A stretch of DNA of 64,000 nt from Amycolatopsis bartoniae (GCF_014191255.1 NZ_JACHWH010000001.1:1798001-1862000), one strand, 5' to 3'. Numbered from the stretch's first letter, positions 29,506-38,394 are shown. Program-made: numbers and translations. Notes: generated by a model from the letters alone, not told the origin.

Positions 29506-30195
29506 ATGAAGACGACCTTTGCCAGGACCGCGAGCCTGTTCGCCGTCGCCGCGGCCGCCACCACCGCCTTCGCGGGCACGGCGAGCGCGGACGCCGTTTA
29601 CGGCGCGCACTCCTTCGCCGGAGGCAACTGGGGTGGCTACGTCAGCTTCGGCAGCTTCACCACCGCCACCGCGAGCTGGGTCGAGCCTTCGGTGACGTGC
29701 AGGTCGAGGAACGACCTGTTCGCGCCGTGGGTGGGCATCGACGGCGACGGCTCGTCGACGGTGGAGCAGACGGGTGTCGAGACGGACTGCAGCAGCGGAA
29801 GCCCGGTGTACCAGGGCTGGTACGAGATGTACCCGGCCGCGCCGGTGTACTACAGCAACGCCGTCGGCGCGGGCGACCACATCAGCGCCACGGTGACCCG
29901 CACCGGCACGAACACCTACCAGCTCTCGCTGAGCGACACCACCAGGGGCTGGACGCAGACGGTGACGAAGTCCTTGTCCTCCAGGCACTCCTCGGCGGAG
30001 GCGATCATCGAGTCGCCCACCGACTCGTACCCGACGATCAACGGCGGCGTGCAGTTCACGGGCGTGAAGTTCAACGGCACCAACCTCGCGTCGACCTCGC
30101 CGTCGGGCCTGAGCGCCGACGACCGCGGCACCTACACGTGGTCTCCCAGCGCCATCGCCTCCGACGGCACCGACTTCACCATGACGCGTCACTGA
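29506..30195 (+). CDS. Secreted G1-family (glutamic) endopeptidase
   Basis: The 229-residue protein has a signal peptide (MKTTFARTASLFAVAAAATT, ending ASA-DA). The mature part matches the scytalidoglutamic peptidase (eqolisin) fold: GGNWGGYV, ASWVEPSV, FAPWVGIDGDG, YQGWYEMYP. The catalytic dyad is likely Gln88 in VEQTG and Glu169 in AEAIIE. Such enzymes cut proteins at acidic pH and are best known from fungi. The ATG follows AAAAGGA. It is monocistronic, with a strong hairpin after it. Confidence 0.88.
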   Translation: MKTTFARTASLFAVAAAATTAFAGTASADAVYGAHSFAGGNWGGYVSFGSFTTATASWVEPSVTCRSRNDLFAPWVGIDGDGSSTVEQTGVETDCSSGSPVYQGWYEMYPAAPVYYSNAVGAGDHISATVTRTGTNTYQLSLSDTTRGWTQTVTKSLSSRHSSAEAIIESPTDSYPTINGGVQFTGVKFNGTNLASTSPSGLSADDRGTYTWSPSAIASDGTDFTMTRH

Positions 30196-30202
30196 CTCCG
30201 CC

Positions 30203-30233
30203 GGGTGCGCGCCGTGGTCGGCGGCGCGCACCC
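30203..30233. terminator. 12-bp hairpin between convergent genes
   Basis: GGGTGCGCGCCG (30203-30214) and CGGCGCGCACCC (30222-30233) pair perfectly with a seven-base loop. It lies between the peptidase gene and the convergent small gene. Confidence 0.8.
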
Positions 30234-30238
30234 CGCGG

Positions 30239-30580
30239 TCACGCGCGTGAGGCGAAGCGGTCCGCGAGGTCGCGGCAGCGCTGCGCGGCCTCGGCCGCCT
30301 GCTCGGCGGTGATGGTCATACCCGGCATGCCGGTCAGGTGCTCGACCTGCCCGGCGAAATCCAGGTACACCCGGCGGGCGTGCTCACGGCAGGCGAGGCA
30401 CGTGACGCTCTCCGGGCGCACGGACGTCATCGCGAGGGGCACCGCGATCCCGCAGCCGGTGGTGACGACGCTCGGCGATTCCGGCACGACACCCAGCAGT
30501 GACGTCACCGCACTGCGCACCGCGCCACCGGCTTCCAGCACCTTCCGCTCGACGTGCACGTGCGGATCACTCCCGGTCAT
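30239..30580 (-). CDS. Small hypothetical protein with CxxC motif
   Basis: I do not recognise a function for this 113-residue protein. It starts MTGSDPHVHVERKVLEAGG behind GGGAGG. The visible feature is TCLACREHAR (near residue 60-69), which could bind metal or be redox active together with a single Cys in TTGCGIAVP. The C-terminal 35 residues are a charged helix. It lies 18 bases downstream of the quinone oxidoreductase gene and is probably co-transcribed with it. Confidence 0.65.
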   Translation of the reverse strand: MTGSDPHVHVERKVLEAGGAVRSAVTSLLGVVPESPSVVTTGCGIAVPLAMTSVRPESVTCLACREHARRVYLDFAGQVEHLTGMPGMTITAEQAAEAAQRCRDLADRFASRA

Positions 30581-30598
30581 CCGCCACCTCCCGAGTCG

Positions 30599-31558
30599 CT
30601 ACCGGCGCGGGTCGAGCATCAGCTTGCCCACCGTCGCGCGGGAACGCAGTGCCTCGTGCGCCTCGCGGGCCTGCGACAACCCGTATTCGCCACCGGCGAT
30701 CGCCCGGATCCGGCCCGCCAGCGCCAGCTCGAACAGCTCCGTCATCGCCTTGCCGTAGACGTTGCCCGGCAACGAAAACGCGTGCGCGAGCCACATCCCG
30801 GCGATCGTCGTCGAGTGGCCGAGGACGTTGCGCAGCTCCACGGCCTTCGGCTCCTCCCGGCTCGCCATGCCGTAGAACGCGAGCCGCCCGAACGGGGCGA
30901 GCGCCGCGATGCTCTGGTCGGTGACGCGCCCGCCCGTCATGTCGAGCACGATGTCCACCCGGTTGCCGCCGTTGGCCTCGCGCAACGCGGCGGTCATGTC
31001 CTCGGCGCGCGAGTCGATCGCGACGTCCGCACCCAGTTCCAGCGCCAGCGAACGCTTCTCCTCGCTGCTCGCCGTCGCGATCACCCGGCCGGCGCCCCAC
31101 GCCTTGGCCAGCTGCACCGCGATAGTGCCGACCCCGCCGGCCGCCGCGTGCACGACGACGCTCTCGCCCTCCTCCAGGTGCGCGCTCTTGCGCAGCAGCA
31201 GCCACGCTGTCGCGCCCTGCACGACGAACGACAACGCCGTCAGGTCGTCGATCCCGTCGGGCACCGGGATGAGCATCCGGCTGTTGCCCACCGCGCGCTC
31301 GGCGTAACCGCCGCTGCCGCCGAGCAGCGTGAGCACGCGCTGCCCGTCCGGCGTCCGGCCGATCACCTCGCCGCCCGGCACGAGCGGCAGCTTGCTCGGC
31401 GCGAGGTAGGTGTTCTCGGCCTGGTGGGTGTCGGCGTAGTTGACGCCGATGTGGTCCACCTCGATGAGCACCTGCCCCTCACCGGGTTCCGGATCGGGCA
31501 GTTCGACGTTTCGCAGGACTTCGGGACCACCGAACTCCGTGACCTGGACAGCACGCAT
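30599..31558 (-). CDS. Zinc-independent MDR oxidoreductase (quinone reductase type)
   Basis: The 319-residue MDR-family enzyme has the GroES-like N-terminal domain (FGGPEVLRNVELPDPEPGEG) and an NADPH-binding Rossmann fold (VHAAAGGVGTIAVQLAKAWG, VIATASSEEK). The Cys/His structural-zinc lobe is absent, as in quinone oxidoreductases. It should reduce quinones or enones with NADPH in the cytoplasm. It is 10 bases downstream of rsmI in the same direction. Confidence 0.9.
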   Translation of the reverse strand: MRAVQVTEFGGPEVLRNVELPDPEPGEGQVLIEVDHIGVNYADTHQAENTYLAPSKLPLVPGGEVIGRTPDGQRVLTLLGGSGGYAERAVGNSRMLIPVPDGIDDLTALSFVVQGATAWLLLRKSAHLEEGESVVVHAAAGGVGTIAVQLAKAWGAGRVIATASSEEKRSLALELGADVAIDSRAEDMTAALREANGGNRVDIVLDMTGGRVTDQSIAALAPFGRLAFYGMASREEPKAVELRNVLGHSTTIAGMWLAHAFSLPGNVYGKAMTELFELALAGRIRAIAGGEYGLSQAREAHEALRSRATVGKLMLDPRR

Positions 31559-31568
31559 GCCCCGAACC

Positions 31569-32408
31569 CTACCCTTCGGTAACAGCGTTTCGCCGCGCGG
31601 TGAGGACAGCGTCGTACAGCTCCTTCTTCGACACCCCGGCGCCCTCGGCGACCTCGGCCGCCACCGCCTTGAGCCGCTCGCCCGCCGCCACCCGCGAGGA
31701 CACCTCCTCGACCAGGTTCTCGACGCTCACCTCGGCGGGCCGCGCGCCCTCCAGGACCACGGTGATCTCGCCGCGGACGCCCTCGGTGGCCCATGCGGCC
31801 AGCTCGGCGAGCGTGCCGCGGCGGACCTCCTCGTACGTCTTCGTCAGCTCCCGGCACACCGCCGCGCGGCGCTCGCCCAGTGCCTCGGCCGCGTCCGCGA
31901 GGGTCGCGGCGAGCCGGTGCGGGGACTCGAAAAAGACCACCGTCCGCTGCTCACCGGCGAGCGTCGCGAACCACCGCGCCTTCTCGCCGGGCTTGCGCGG
32001 CGCGAAGCCCTCGAAGCAGAACCGGTCGCTGGGCAGGCCCGACAAGGCGAGCGCCGTGGTGACCGCGGACGGGCCGGGCAGGCATGTGACGGGCAGGTCC
32101 TCGGCGACGCACGCCGCGACGAGCCGGTAGCCGGGGTCGGACACGCTGGGCATCCCGGCGTCGGTGACGAGCAGCACGGTCTCCCCGGCGTGCAGGGCTT
32201 CGAGCAGCTTCGGCAGGCGCGCTGTCTCGACGTCCTCGTAGAAGCTGACGACGCGGCCCGCCGGGGTGACGTCGAGCGCGGCGGCGAGCGAACGCAGGCG
32301 CCGCGTGTCCTCGGCCGCGATGACGTCGGCCTCGGCCAGGGCTGTGACCAGGCGCGGAGAGGCGTCCCGCGAGTCACCCAACGGTGTGGCAGCGAGAACG
32401 AGCGGCAT
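31569..32408 (-). CDS. rsmI: 16S rRNA (cytidine1402-2'-O)-methyltransferase
   Basis: RsmI methylates the ribose of C1402 in the ribosomal P site. The 279-residue tetrapyrrole-methylase fold shows LVLAATPLGDSRDASPR, DVIAAEDTRR, LVTDAGMPSVSDPG and PGPSAVTTALALSGLP. It is divergent from pmt, as Rv1003 is from Rv1002c in M. tuberculosis. Confidence 0.94.
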   Translation of the reverse strand: MPLVLAATPLGDSRDASPRLVTALAEADVIAAEDTRRLRSLAAALDVTPAGRVVSFYEDVETARLPKLLEALHAGETVLLVTDAGMPSVSDPGYRLVAACVAEDLPVTCLPGPSAVTTALALSGLPSDRFCFEGFAPRKPGEKARWFATLAGEQRTVVFFESPHRLAATLADAAEALGERRAAVCRELTKTYEEVRRGTLAELAAWATEGVRGEITVVLEGARPAEVSVENLVEEVSSRVAAGERLKAVAAEVAEGAGVSKKELYDAVLTARRNAVTEG

Positions 32409-32462
32409 GACTCCACCCTAAGGGCCACACCGGACTCACCCGGGCACCCCTAGGATCAGCGC

Positions 32463-34010
32463 GTGACCGCACTGCTGACCCGCCCGGATCCGGTGGAGGC
32501 ACTGCGCCCGCCGCACGACCGCGAGGCGACGCTGCTGGGCAGGCCGATGCCCGCCGACCGGCTGCGCGGCTGGATCGTCACGCTCGTGCTGGGCGCGCTC
32601 GCGGCGATCACCCGGTTCCAGAACCTGGGGTTCCCCACCGACAAGGGCACCCCGATCTTCGACGAGAAGTACTACGCGGTGCAGGCGTGGCAGATGCTGC
32701 GCAACGGCTGGTTCGAGGACAACGCCGGCTACGAGGTCATCGTGCACCCGCCGCTGGCCAAGGAGATCATCTCGCTCGGCGAGTGGATGCTCGGCTACAA
32801 CGGCTGGGGCTGGCGGTTCAGCTCGGCCGTGGCGGGCACGCTCATCGTGGTGCTGGTGGTGCGCGCGGCCCGGCGCCTGACGCGGTCCACGTTGCTCGGC
32901 GGGATCGCGGGCATCCTCGTGGTCTGCGACGGGGTGCTGTTCACGCAGTCGCGGATCGGGATGCTGGACATCTTCATCGCGCTGTTCTCGTTCGCGGCGT
33001 TCGCCTGCATCCTGGTGGACCGGGACCAGGTGCGGCAGCGGCTGGCGGTGGCCGTGCGCGAGGGCTGGGCGGACGAGTCGCCGTGGGGCCCGCGGCTGGG
33101 CTTCCGCTGGTGGCGCTTCGCGGCGGGTGTCTGCGTCGGGCTGACCTTCGCCGTGAAGTGGTCGGGCCTGTACTACATGGCGTTCTTCGGCCTGCTGGTC
33201 GTGGGCTTCGACGTCGCCGCACGGCGGGCGGCGGGCGTGCCGCGGCCGTGGCTGGGGACGCTGAGGCGGGACGTGCTGCCCGCGCTGTGGGCGCTGGTGC
33301 TGGTGCCGGTGCTGCTGTACCTGGCGAGCTGGTGGGCGTGGTTCGCGAGCGAGTCGGCGACCGACCGGCACTACACGGAGATCAAGGGCATCGCGCCGGG
33401 TTTCTGGGGCTGGGTCCCGGCGGGTTTGCGGTCGCTCGGTGACTACTCGATGAACGTGCTGCACTTCCACGAGACCCTGTTGACGCCCAAGGACGATCCG
33501 CACCCGTGGGAGTCGAAGCCGTGGACCTGGCCGATGGGCCTGCGGCCGATGCTGTACTACTACGAGTCGGGCACCAGCACGTGCGGCAGCGCGGACTGCG
33601 TCCAGGCAGGGATGCTGATCGGCACCCCCGCGACGTGGTGGCTGGCGTTCCCGATGCTGGGCTGGGGTCTGTGGCGCTGGCTGTTCCGCTTCGACTGGCG
33701 GTACGCCGCCGTGCTGGTCGGCTACTTCGCGGGTTATCTCCCGTGGTTCACCAACATCGACCGGCAGATGTACTTCTTCTACGCCACCCCCATGGCCCCG
33801 TTCCTGGCACTGGGCCTCACGCTCGCACTGGGGCAGATCCTGGGCAGCGCCAAGCGAGGATTCGAGCGCAGGGGAACAGGACTACTGGTAGTCGCACTCT
33901 ACGTAGGACTAGTGGTAGCCAACTTCGCCTGGCTATGGCCAATCCTGAACGGCGACAGCATTTCAGGCGCCCACTGGCAAGCAGAACTATGGCTACCCAG
34001 CTGGCGGTAG
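32463..34010 (+). CDS. pmt: Protein O-mannosyltransferase (Pmt)
   Basis: The 515-residue membrane GT-C enzyme transfers mannose from polyprenyl-phosphomannose to Ser/Thr of exported proteins. The first loop has the acidic motif DEKYYAVQAW, with catalytic Asp-Glu, followed by HPPLAKEIIS. About 10 or more hydrophobic segments follow. The start is GTG. The last 50 or so codons (from about 33855) switch to A-ending codons: five CTA, three GTA, several GCA, GGA, CAA and GAA. This differs sharply from the GC-ending usage before it. Large inverted repeats follow the stop. Confidence 0.93.
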   Translation: MTALLTRPDPVEALRPPHDREATLLGRPMPADRLRGWIVTLVLGALAAITRFQNLGFPTDKGTPIFDEKYYAVQAWQMLRNGWFEDNAGYEVIVHPPLAKEIISLGEWMLGYNGWGWRFSSAVAGTLIVVLVVRAARRLTRSTLLGGIAGILVVCDGVLFTQSRIGMLDIFIALFSFAAFACILVDRDQVRQRLAVAVREGWADESPWGPRLGFRWWRFAAGVCVGLTFAVKWSGLYYMAFFGLLVVGFDVAARRAAGVPRPWLGTLRRDVLPALWALVLVPVLLYLASWWAWFASESATDRHYTEIKGIAPGFWGWVPAGLRSLGDYSMNVLHFHETLLTPKDDPHPWESKPWTWPMGLRPMLYYYESGTSTCGSADCVQAGMLIGTPATWWLAFPMLGWGLWRWLFRFDWRYAAVLVGYFAGYLPWFTNIDRQMYFFYATPMAPFLALGLTLALGQILGSAKRGFERRGTGLLVVALYVGLVVANFAWLWPILNGDSISGAHWQAELWLPSWR

Positions 34011-34110
34011 TCACCCACCTTCGCCCCGGTCACCTTCGCCGCAGTGACCCGGCGACGAAACCTAGCCCGGCACACGCCCGGACCTCCCCCGTCCCCGATC
34101 CCCAGCCTCA

Positions 34111-34197
34111 TTAGCGGTTGGCTCGCCGTGTCAAGGGTCGCGCAGCGATCGCGAAGCGACGCCGAAGGCGCCCTTGACGCGGTGAGCCAACCGCTAA
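34111..34197. repeat. 87-bp inverted-repeat element
   Basis: Arms 34111-34137 and 34171-34197 (27 bases, two mismatches, starting TTAGCGGTTGGCTC) flank a 33-base centre with GCGATCGCGAAGCGACGCC. The stretch 34011-34534 contains no gene. This element and the one at 34360-34512 are its main contents. It may be a dispersed palindromic repeat and could also end pmt transcription. Confidence 0.75.
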
Positions 34198-34359
34198 ACG
34201 ATCAAGGGGAAGGGGCGGGGGTGGCCGGGCATTGGAGGGCGGCCACGCCCGGCCCACAGCGGGCGACCACGCTGGGTCCAAAGAGAAAAAGAATGCCTCG
34301 CCGGCGGGCAGGCTCCAGGATGATGGGGCCCCAAGGGATCTCACCTCGAGTGGGTGGTC

Positions 34360-34512
34360 GAGTTGAGTGATCATCCCGTCGCCTGCGGTTTGTGCATATC
34401 ACTTTGAGCCAGGCCCGCAAGCTTGGCATGACCAGCTGCGGTCTCGAAAAAGGTTGCGGGCCTGGCTCAAAGTGATGGTCCGCTGTCAGGCGACGGGATG
34501 ATCACCCAACTC
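34360..34512. repeat. 153-bp nested inverted-repeat element
   Basis: Outer arms 34360-34385 and 34487-34512 (26 bases, one mismatch) enclose inner arms 34398-34420 and 34454-34476 (23 bases, perfect). Spacers are 12 and 10 bases and the apical loop is 33 bases. The full structure would be a near-continuous long hairpin. It lies between the convergent pmt and kinase genes. No target-site duplication or open frame is seen, so it may be a MITE-like element or a strong bidirectional terminator. Confidence 0.8.
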
Positions 34513-34534
34513 TGGGGTTTTGTTCAAAGCCCGC

Positions 34535-36277
34535 CTACTGCGGCGGCATGACCCGCGTCCCCGAGGGCTGCTGCCCTGTCCTCGGCACGATCCTCGTCAC
34601 CGGGCCGTCCGGCGACTTCCCCGCTCGGGCCAGCCAGCCCTCCACCTCGCGGCGCACGACGTTCAACGTCGGCCGACGGCGAGGTTCGTTGTCCAGCGAC
34701 GCGATCAACAACCGGGCGTGCGCCGACCGCTGCGGCAATCGACTGGCCGGTTCCGCGCGGGCCGCCGCCATCAGCGCCGCCATTGGGCTCTCGCGCGTGC
34801 CCCGCGGCGGGTAGCCCGACAGTGCGTAACTGACCGTCGCCGCGAGTTGCCATGCGTCCGAGGCCGGGGAGGCGGCCGCGCCGGCCGCCTGTTCCGGCGC
34901 CACGAAGTCCGGGGTGCCGATCATCATGCCCGTCGCCGTCATCGTCGAGTCGCCCCTGCTCCGCGCGATGCCGAAGTCGATCAGGTGCGGCAGGCCGCTC
35001 GGGTCGAGGATCACGTTGGACGGCTTGATGTCCCGGTGCAGCACACCCTTCTCGTGCGCCGCCTGCAGCGCGCCCGCCACCGTGGCCCACAGGCGGCCCG
35101 CGGCGATGTCGTCCAGCGGGCCCATCGTGTCCACCGCCGTGGCCAGCGCCTGACCCTCCAGGTACTCCATGACCAGCGCGAGCCCGTCCGGCTCCTCGAC
35201 CAGGTCGTACACCTTCACGCAGTTCGGGTGGTTCACCATCGCCAGCGCGCGGGCCTCCCGCCGCATCCGCTCCTCGGTGTCCCGGTCCGGCGCGTGCGCG
35301 ATCTTCAGCGCCACCGTGCGGCCCAGCTGGTTGTCCACCGCCTGCCACACCGTGCCGAACCCGCCGTGCCCCAGCTGCCGGATCCGCCGGTACCGCTCAC
35401 CGCCGTTGGACTTCGACCCCGGCGGCACCGGCATCGGGCCCGGCGTGGCCGCGAGCTGCGGCGCCGGAGCAACAGCCGTCGGCTTGTACGGCGGAGGCGC
35501 CGGACGCGGCTCGGGCTTCGGTTCCGGCCTGGGCTCCGGCCTCGGCGGAGGCGGCGGCGGTGGCTCGGGCTTGCGCTCCTGCTGCGGCCGGTTGATCACC
35601 GACCACGGCGGCGGGCCCACGAGCGCGACCGGGATCAGCCCCAGCACCGTCACCGGCAGGAAGCCCAGCCACAGGTGCACGGCCGTGTTGGCCTCGACCG
35701 TCGAACCGAACACCACGAACAACACGAACGGCACCCACAGCAGCCGACCCGGCCACTTCTGGCCGCGCCGCATCGCCGTACGCGCCTGCAGGATCACGAA
35801 GAACAACGACGCCACCGGCAGGCCGACGAGCGCACCCAGGTAGTAGCCGTACGCGAGCTTGCTGCCCGACGGGTAGAACAGCGTCTCGAACACGTTCTGG
35901 CCGCCGCCGAGGTAGTCGCTCTGCTTGCCGATGAACGAGCAGTAGTCCCGCCCGAACGTCGACAGCTCCGCGCCCGACAGCCCCGAGCCCTGCCCCGCGA
36001 ACGCCGCCCGGAACGTGCTCGACACCCCGTTGGCCAGCAGCCACGGCAGCAGGAACACGGCCAGCAGCCCCACGGCCGCGATGACACCGATCGTGACCGC
36101 GTCGTACCTGTTGCCGGTGAACTTGCGCATCATCGCGACGGCCACCGCGCCCGCGATGGGGAACAACGCGATGAGCGCGCCGGCGGCGCTGGTCGCCCAC
36201 ACCCAGTCACCGGGGCAGAACCCCGGGTTGAACAGGGAGTGCGCGAGGGACAGCAACCAGCTGGCGAAAGCGTTCAA
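34535..36277 (-). CDS. Membrane Ser/Thr kinase with C-terminal kinase domain
   Basis: The protein is 580 residues long from a TTG behind AGGAGGG. About five membrane segments occupy residues 15-230, then a Pro/Glu-rich linker (about 235-290), then a full Hanks-type kinase domain (about 295-545). The kinase has LGHGGFGTVW, the ATP-anchoring Lys in VALKIAH, HRDIKPSN near 411, DFG in LIDFGIA and the APE-like VAPEQ. In PknB-type kinases the kinase domain precedes the membrane segment, so this layout is inverted. The input may be sensed by the membrane part, which has an extracellular loop with two possible Cys (FNPGFCPGD, DYCSFIG). Confidence 0.88.
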   Translation of the reverse strand: MNAFASWLLSLAHSLFNPGFCPGDWVWATSAAGALIALFPIAGAVAVAMMRKFTGNRYDAVTIGVIAAVGLLAVFLLPWLLANGVSSTFRAAFAGQGSGLSGAELSTFGRDYCSFIGKQSDYLGGGQNVFETLFYPSGSKLAYGYYLGALVGLPVASLFFVILQARTAMRRGQKWPGRLLWVPFVLFVVFGSTVEANTAVHLWLGFLPVTVLGLIPVALVGPPPWSVINRPQQERKPEPPPPPPPRPEPRPEPKPEPRPAPPPYKPTAVAPAPQLAATPGPMPVPPGSKSNGGERYRRIRQLGHGGFGTVWQAVDNQLGRTVALKIAHAPDRDTEERMRREARALAMVNHPNCVKVYDLVEEPDGLALVMEYLEGQALATAVDTMGPLDDIAAGRLWATVAGALQAAHEKGVLHRDIKPSNVILDPSGLPHLIDFGIARSRGDSTMTATGMMIGTPDFVAPEQAAGAAASPASDAWQLAATVSYALSGYPPRGTRESPMAALMAAARAEPASRLPQRSAHARLLIASLDNEPRRRPTLNVVRREVEGWLARAGKSPDGPVTRIVPRTGQQPSGTRVMPPQ

Positions 36278-36314
36278 CGCCGGTCCCTCCTGCTCGGGTG
36301 TTTCCTCGTGGCCC

Positions 36315-36320
36315 ACCCTA
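36315..36320 (-). promoter_or_regulatory. -10 box of the kinase gene
   Basis: TAGGGT on the minus strand puts transcription start near 36308. This leaves a leader of about 30 bases containing AGGAGGG and favours the TTG at 36277 over the GTG upstream of it. No clear -35 box is seen. Confidence 0.4.
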
Positions 36321-36416
36321 TTAGCCCGTTGGACGCGTGGCCCGCCCGGCGGGTTGCCGCTTCCCGTTGCGGGTGATGACATGTGGGCAGAGCGCGACGA
36401 CGAGGAGGTCCGTCCC

Positions 36417-38282
36417 GTGGGCACGTACGCCGAGGAGTACCAGCGCAGCCTGACCGACCCGGAGGGGTTCTGGCTGGGCGCGGCGAAGGCGATCGACTGG
36501 ACGCGCGAGCCGGACCGCGCGCTCGACTCCACGAAGGCCCCGCTCTTCCGCTGGTTCCCCGGCGGCGAGCTCAACACGGCGTACAACGCGCTGGACAGGC
36601 ACGTCGAGGGCGGGCGCGGCGAGCAGACCGCGTTGATCTGGGACTCGCCCGTCACGTCGGCGAAGCGGACGTACACGTACTCGCAGCTGCGGGACGAGGT
36701 CGCGCGCTTCGCGGGCGCGTTGCGTTCGCTCGGTGTCGAGAAGGGTGACCGCGTCATCATCTACCTGCCGATGGTGCCCGAGGCCGTCGTCGCGATGCTC
36801 GCGTGCGCGCGGATCGGCGCGGTGCACTCGGTCGTCTTCGGCGGCTTCGCGCCCAAGGAGCTGGCGGCGCGGATCGAGGACGCGAAGCCGAAGGTCATCG
36901 TCGCCGCGTCGTGCGGCGTCGAACCCACCCGCGTGGTCGAGTACAAGCCGATCATCGACGAGGCGCTCGCGACGACGGCGCACCAGCCGGACAAGGTCGT
37001 GGTCCTGCAGCGCGACGCGTGCACCGCCGAGCTGGGGCCGCGGGACGTCGACTGGCGCGACCTGGACGCGCAGCCCGTGGACCCGGTGCCCGTCGCGGCG
37101 ACCGACCCGCTGTACATCCTCTACACCTCGGGCACCACGGGTAAGCCGAAGGGCGTGGTCCGCGACGCGGGCGGGCACGCGGTGGCACTGGCCTGGACCA
37201 TGGGCGCGGTATACGACATCCGGCCCGGCGACGTGTGGTGGACGGCCTCCGACGTCGGCTGGGTCGTCGGCCACTCCTACATCGTGTACGCGCCGCTGCT
37301 CATCGGGGCCACGACCCTGCTCTACGAGGGCAAACCCGTCGGCACCCCGGACGCGGGCGCGTTCTGGCGCGTCATCGCCGAGCACCGGGTGAAAGCGCTG
37401 TTCACCGCGCCGACCGCGTTGCGGGCGATCAAGCGCGTCGACCCGGACGCGCGCGAACTCCAGGCGTACGACCTCGCGGACTTCGAGACGCTGTTCCTGG
37501 CCGGGGAGCGGCTGGACCCGGAAACCCTGCATTGGGCGCGGGAGAAGCTCGGCGTGCCGGTGATCGACCACTGGTGGCAGACCGAGACGGGCTGGCCGAT
37601 CGCGGCCAACCCGCGCGGGCTCGAACCGCTGCCGGTCAAGCCGGGGTCGGCGACCGTGCCGATGCCGGGCTACGACGTGCGGATCCTCGGCCAGTCCGGC
37701 GAACCGCTGCCCGCGGGCCGGGAGGGCGCGATCGCGATCAAGCTGCCGCTGCCGCCGGGCTGCCTGCCGACCCTGTGGGGCGACGACGAGCGTTACGTCG
37801 AGGCGTACCTGTCGCGTTACGAGGGCTACTACCTCACCGGCGACTCCGGGTACCGCGACGAGGACGGCTACCTGTTCGTCATGGGCCGCACGGACGACGT
37901 GATCAACGTGGCCGGGCACCGGCTGTCCACCGGTTCGATGGAGGCGGTCCTCGCGGCGCACCCGGCGGTGGCCGAGTGCGCGGTGATCGGCGTGCGCGAC
38001 GAGCTGAAGGGTCAGCTGCCGCGCGGGTTCGTGGTGCTCAAGGCGGGTGTGGAGGTCGACGAGGACACGTTGCGCGAGGAGCTGGTGGCGGCGGTGCGCC
38101 GGGACATCGGGCCGGTGGCCGCGTTCCGTCAGGTGTCCATTGTGGACGCACTGCCCAAGACGCGGTCGGGCAAGATCCTGCGCAAGACGATGCGCGGGAT
38201 CGCCGAGGGCCGCGACGAGCCGGTGCCGTCCACCATCGAGGACCCGTCGGTGCTCGACGCCCTGCGCGCGATCCTCCTTTAG
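36417..38282 (+). CDS. prpE: Propionyl-CoA synthetase (PrpE-like)
   Basis: The 621-residue acyl-CoA synthetase starts at a GTG eight bases after GAGGAGG; an ATG at 36381 has no such site. It has the acetyl/propionyl-CoA synthetase features WFPGGELNTAYNALDRH, the P-loop YTSGTTGKPKGVVRD, the PrpE-type DAGGHAVAL, DHWWQTETGWPI, and the C-terminal PKTRSGKILRKTMR with the adenylating and acetylation-controlled Lys. It activates short-chain acids with ATP and CoA. Propionate is the likeliest substrate, but acetate cannot be excluded. Confidence 0.88.
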   Translation: MGTYAEEYQRSLTDPEGFWLGAAKAIDWTREPDRALDSTKAPLFRWFPGGELNTAYNALDRHVEGGRGEQTALIWDSPVTSAKRTYTYSQLRDEVARFAGALRSLGVEKGDRVIIYLPMVPEAVVAMLACARIGAVHSVVFGGFAPKELAARIEDAKPKVIVAASCGVEPTRVVEYKPIIDEALATTAHQPDKVVVLQRDACTAELGPRDVDWRDLDAQPVDPVPVAATDPLYILYTSGTTGKPKGVVRDAGGHAVALAWTMGAVYDIRPGDVWWTASDVGWVVGHSYIVYAPLLIGATTLLYEGKPVGTPDAGAFWRVIAEHRVKALFTAPTALRAIKRVDPDARELQAYDLADFETLFLAGERLDPETLHWAREKLGVPVIDHWWQTETGWPIAANPRGLEPLPVKPGSATVPMPGYDVRILGQSGEPLPAGREGAIAIKLPLPPGCLPTLWGDDERYVEAYLSRYEGYYLTGDSGYRDEDGYLFVMGRTDDVINVAGHRLSTGSMEAVLAAHPAVAECAVIGVRDELKGQLPRGFVVLKAGVEVDEDTLREELVAAVRRDIGPVAAFRQVSIVDALPKTRSGKILRKTMRGIAEGRDEPVPSTIEDPSVLDALRAILL

Positions 38283-38346
38283 TACTGGGCTGATCGGGGG
38301 AACCCCCACCGAACCGGTCCCGTACCACCATTGCACCCGGGCCCGA

Positions 38347-38362
38347 AGTGGTCTATACCTTT
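38347..38362. promoter_or_regulatory. DasR-type operator (dre) upstream of the GH20 gene
   Basis: AGTGGTCTATACCTTT closely follows the dre consensus of DasR, the GntR-family repressor of amino-sugar use (roughly A-C/G-TGGTCTAGACCA-G/C-T). It lies 33 bases before the hexosaminidase start, which suggests release of repression by GlcN-6-phosphate. Confidence 0.72.
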
Positions 38363-38394
38363 GGGATCCAACTCCCCGACAGCCGGAGTGCCCG

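Noticed and set aside
34011-34534. Protein-coding gene between pmt and the kinase
   Set aside because: Only short frames interrupted by the palindromic elements; no start with a ribosome-binding site.
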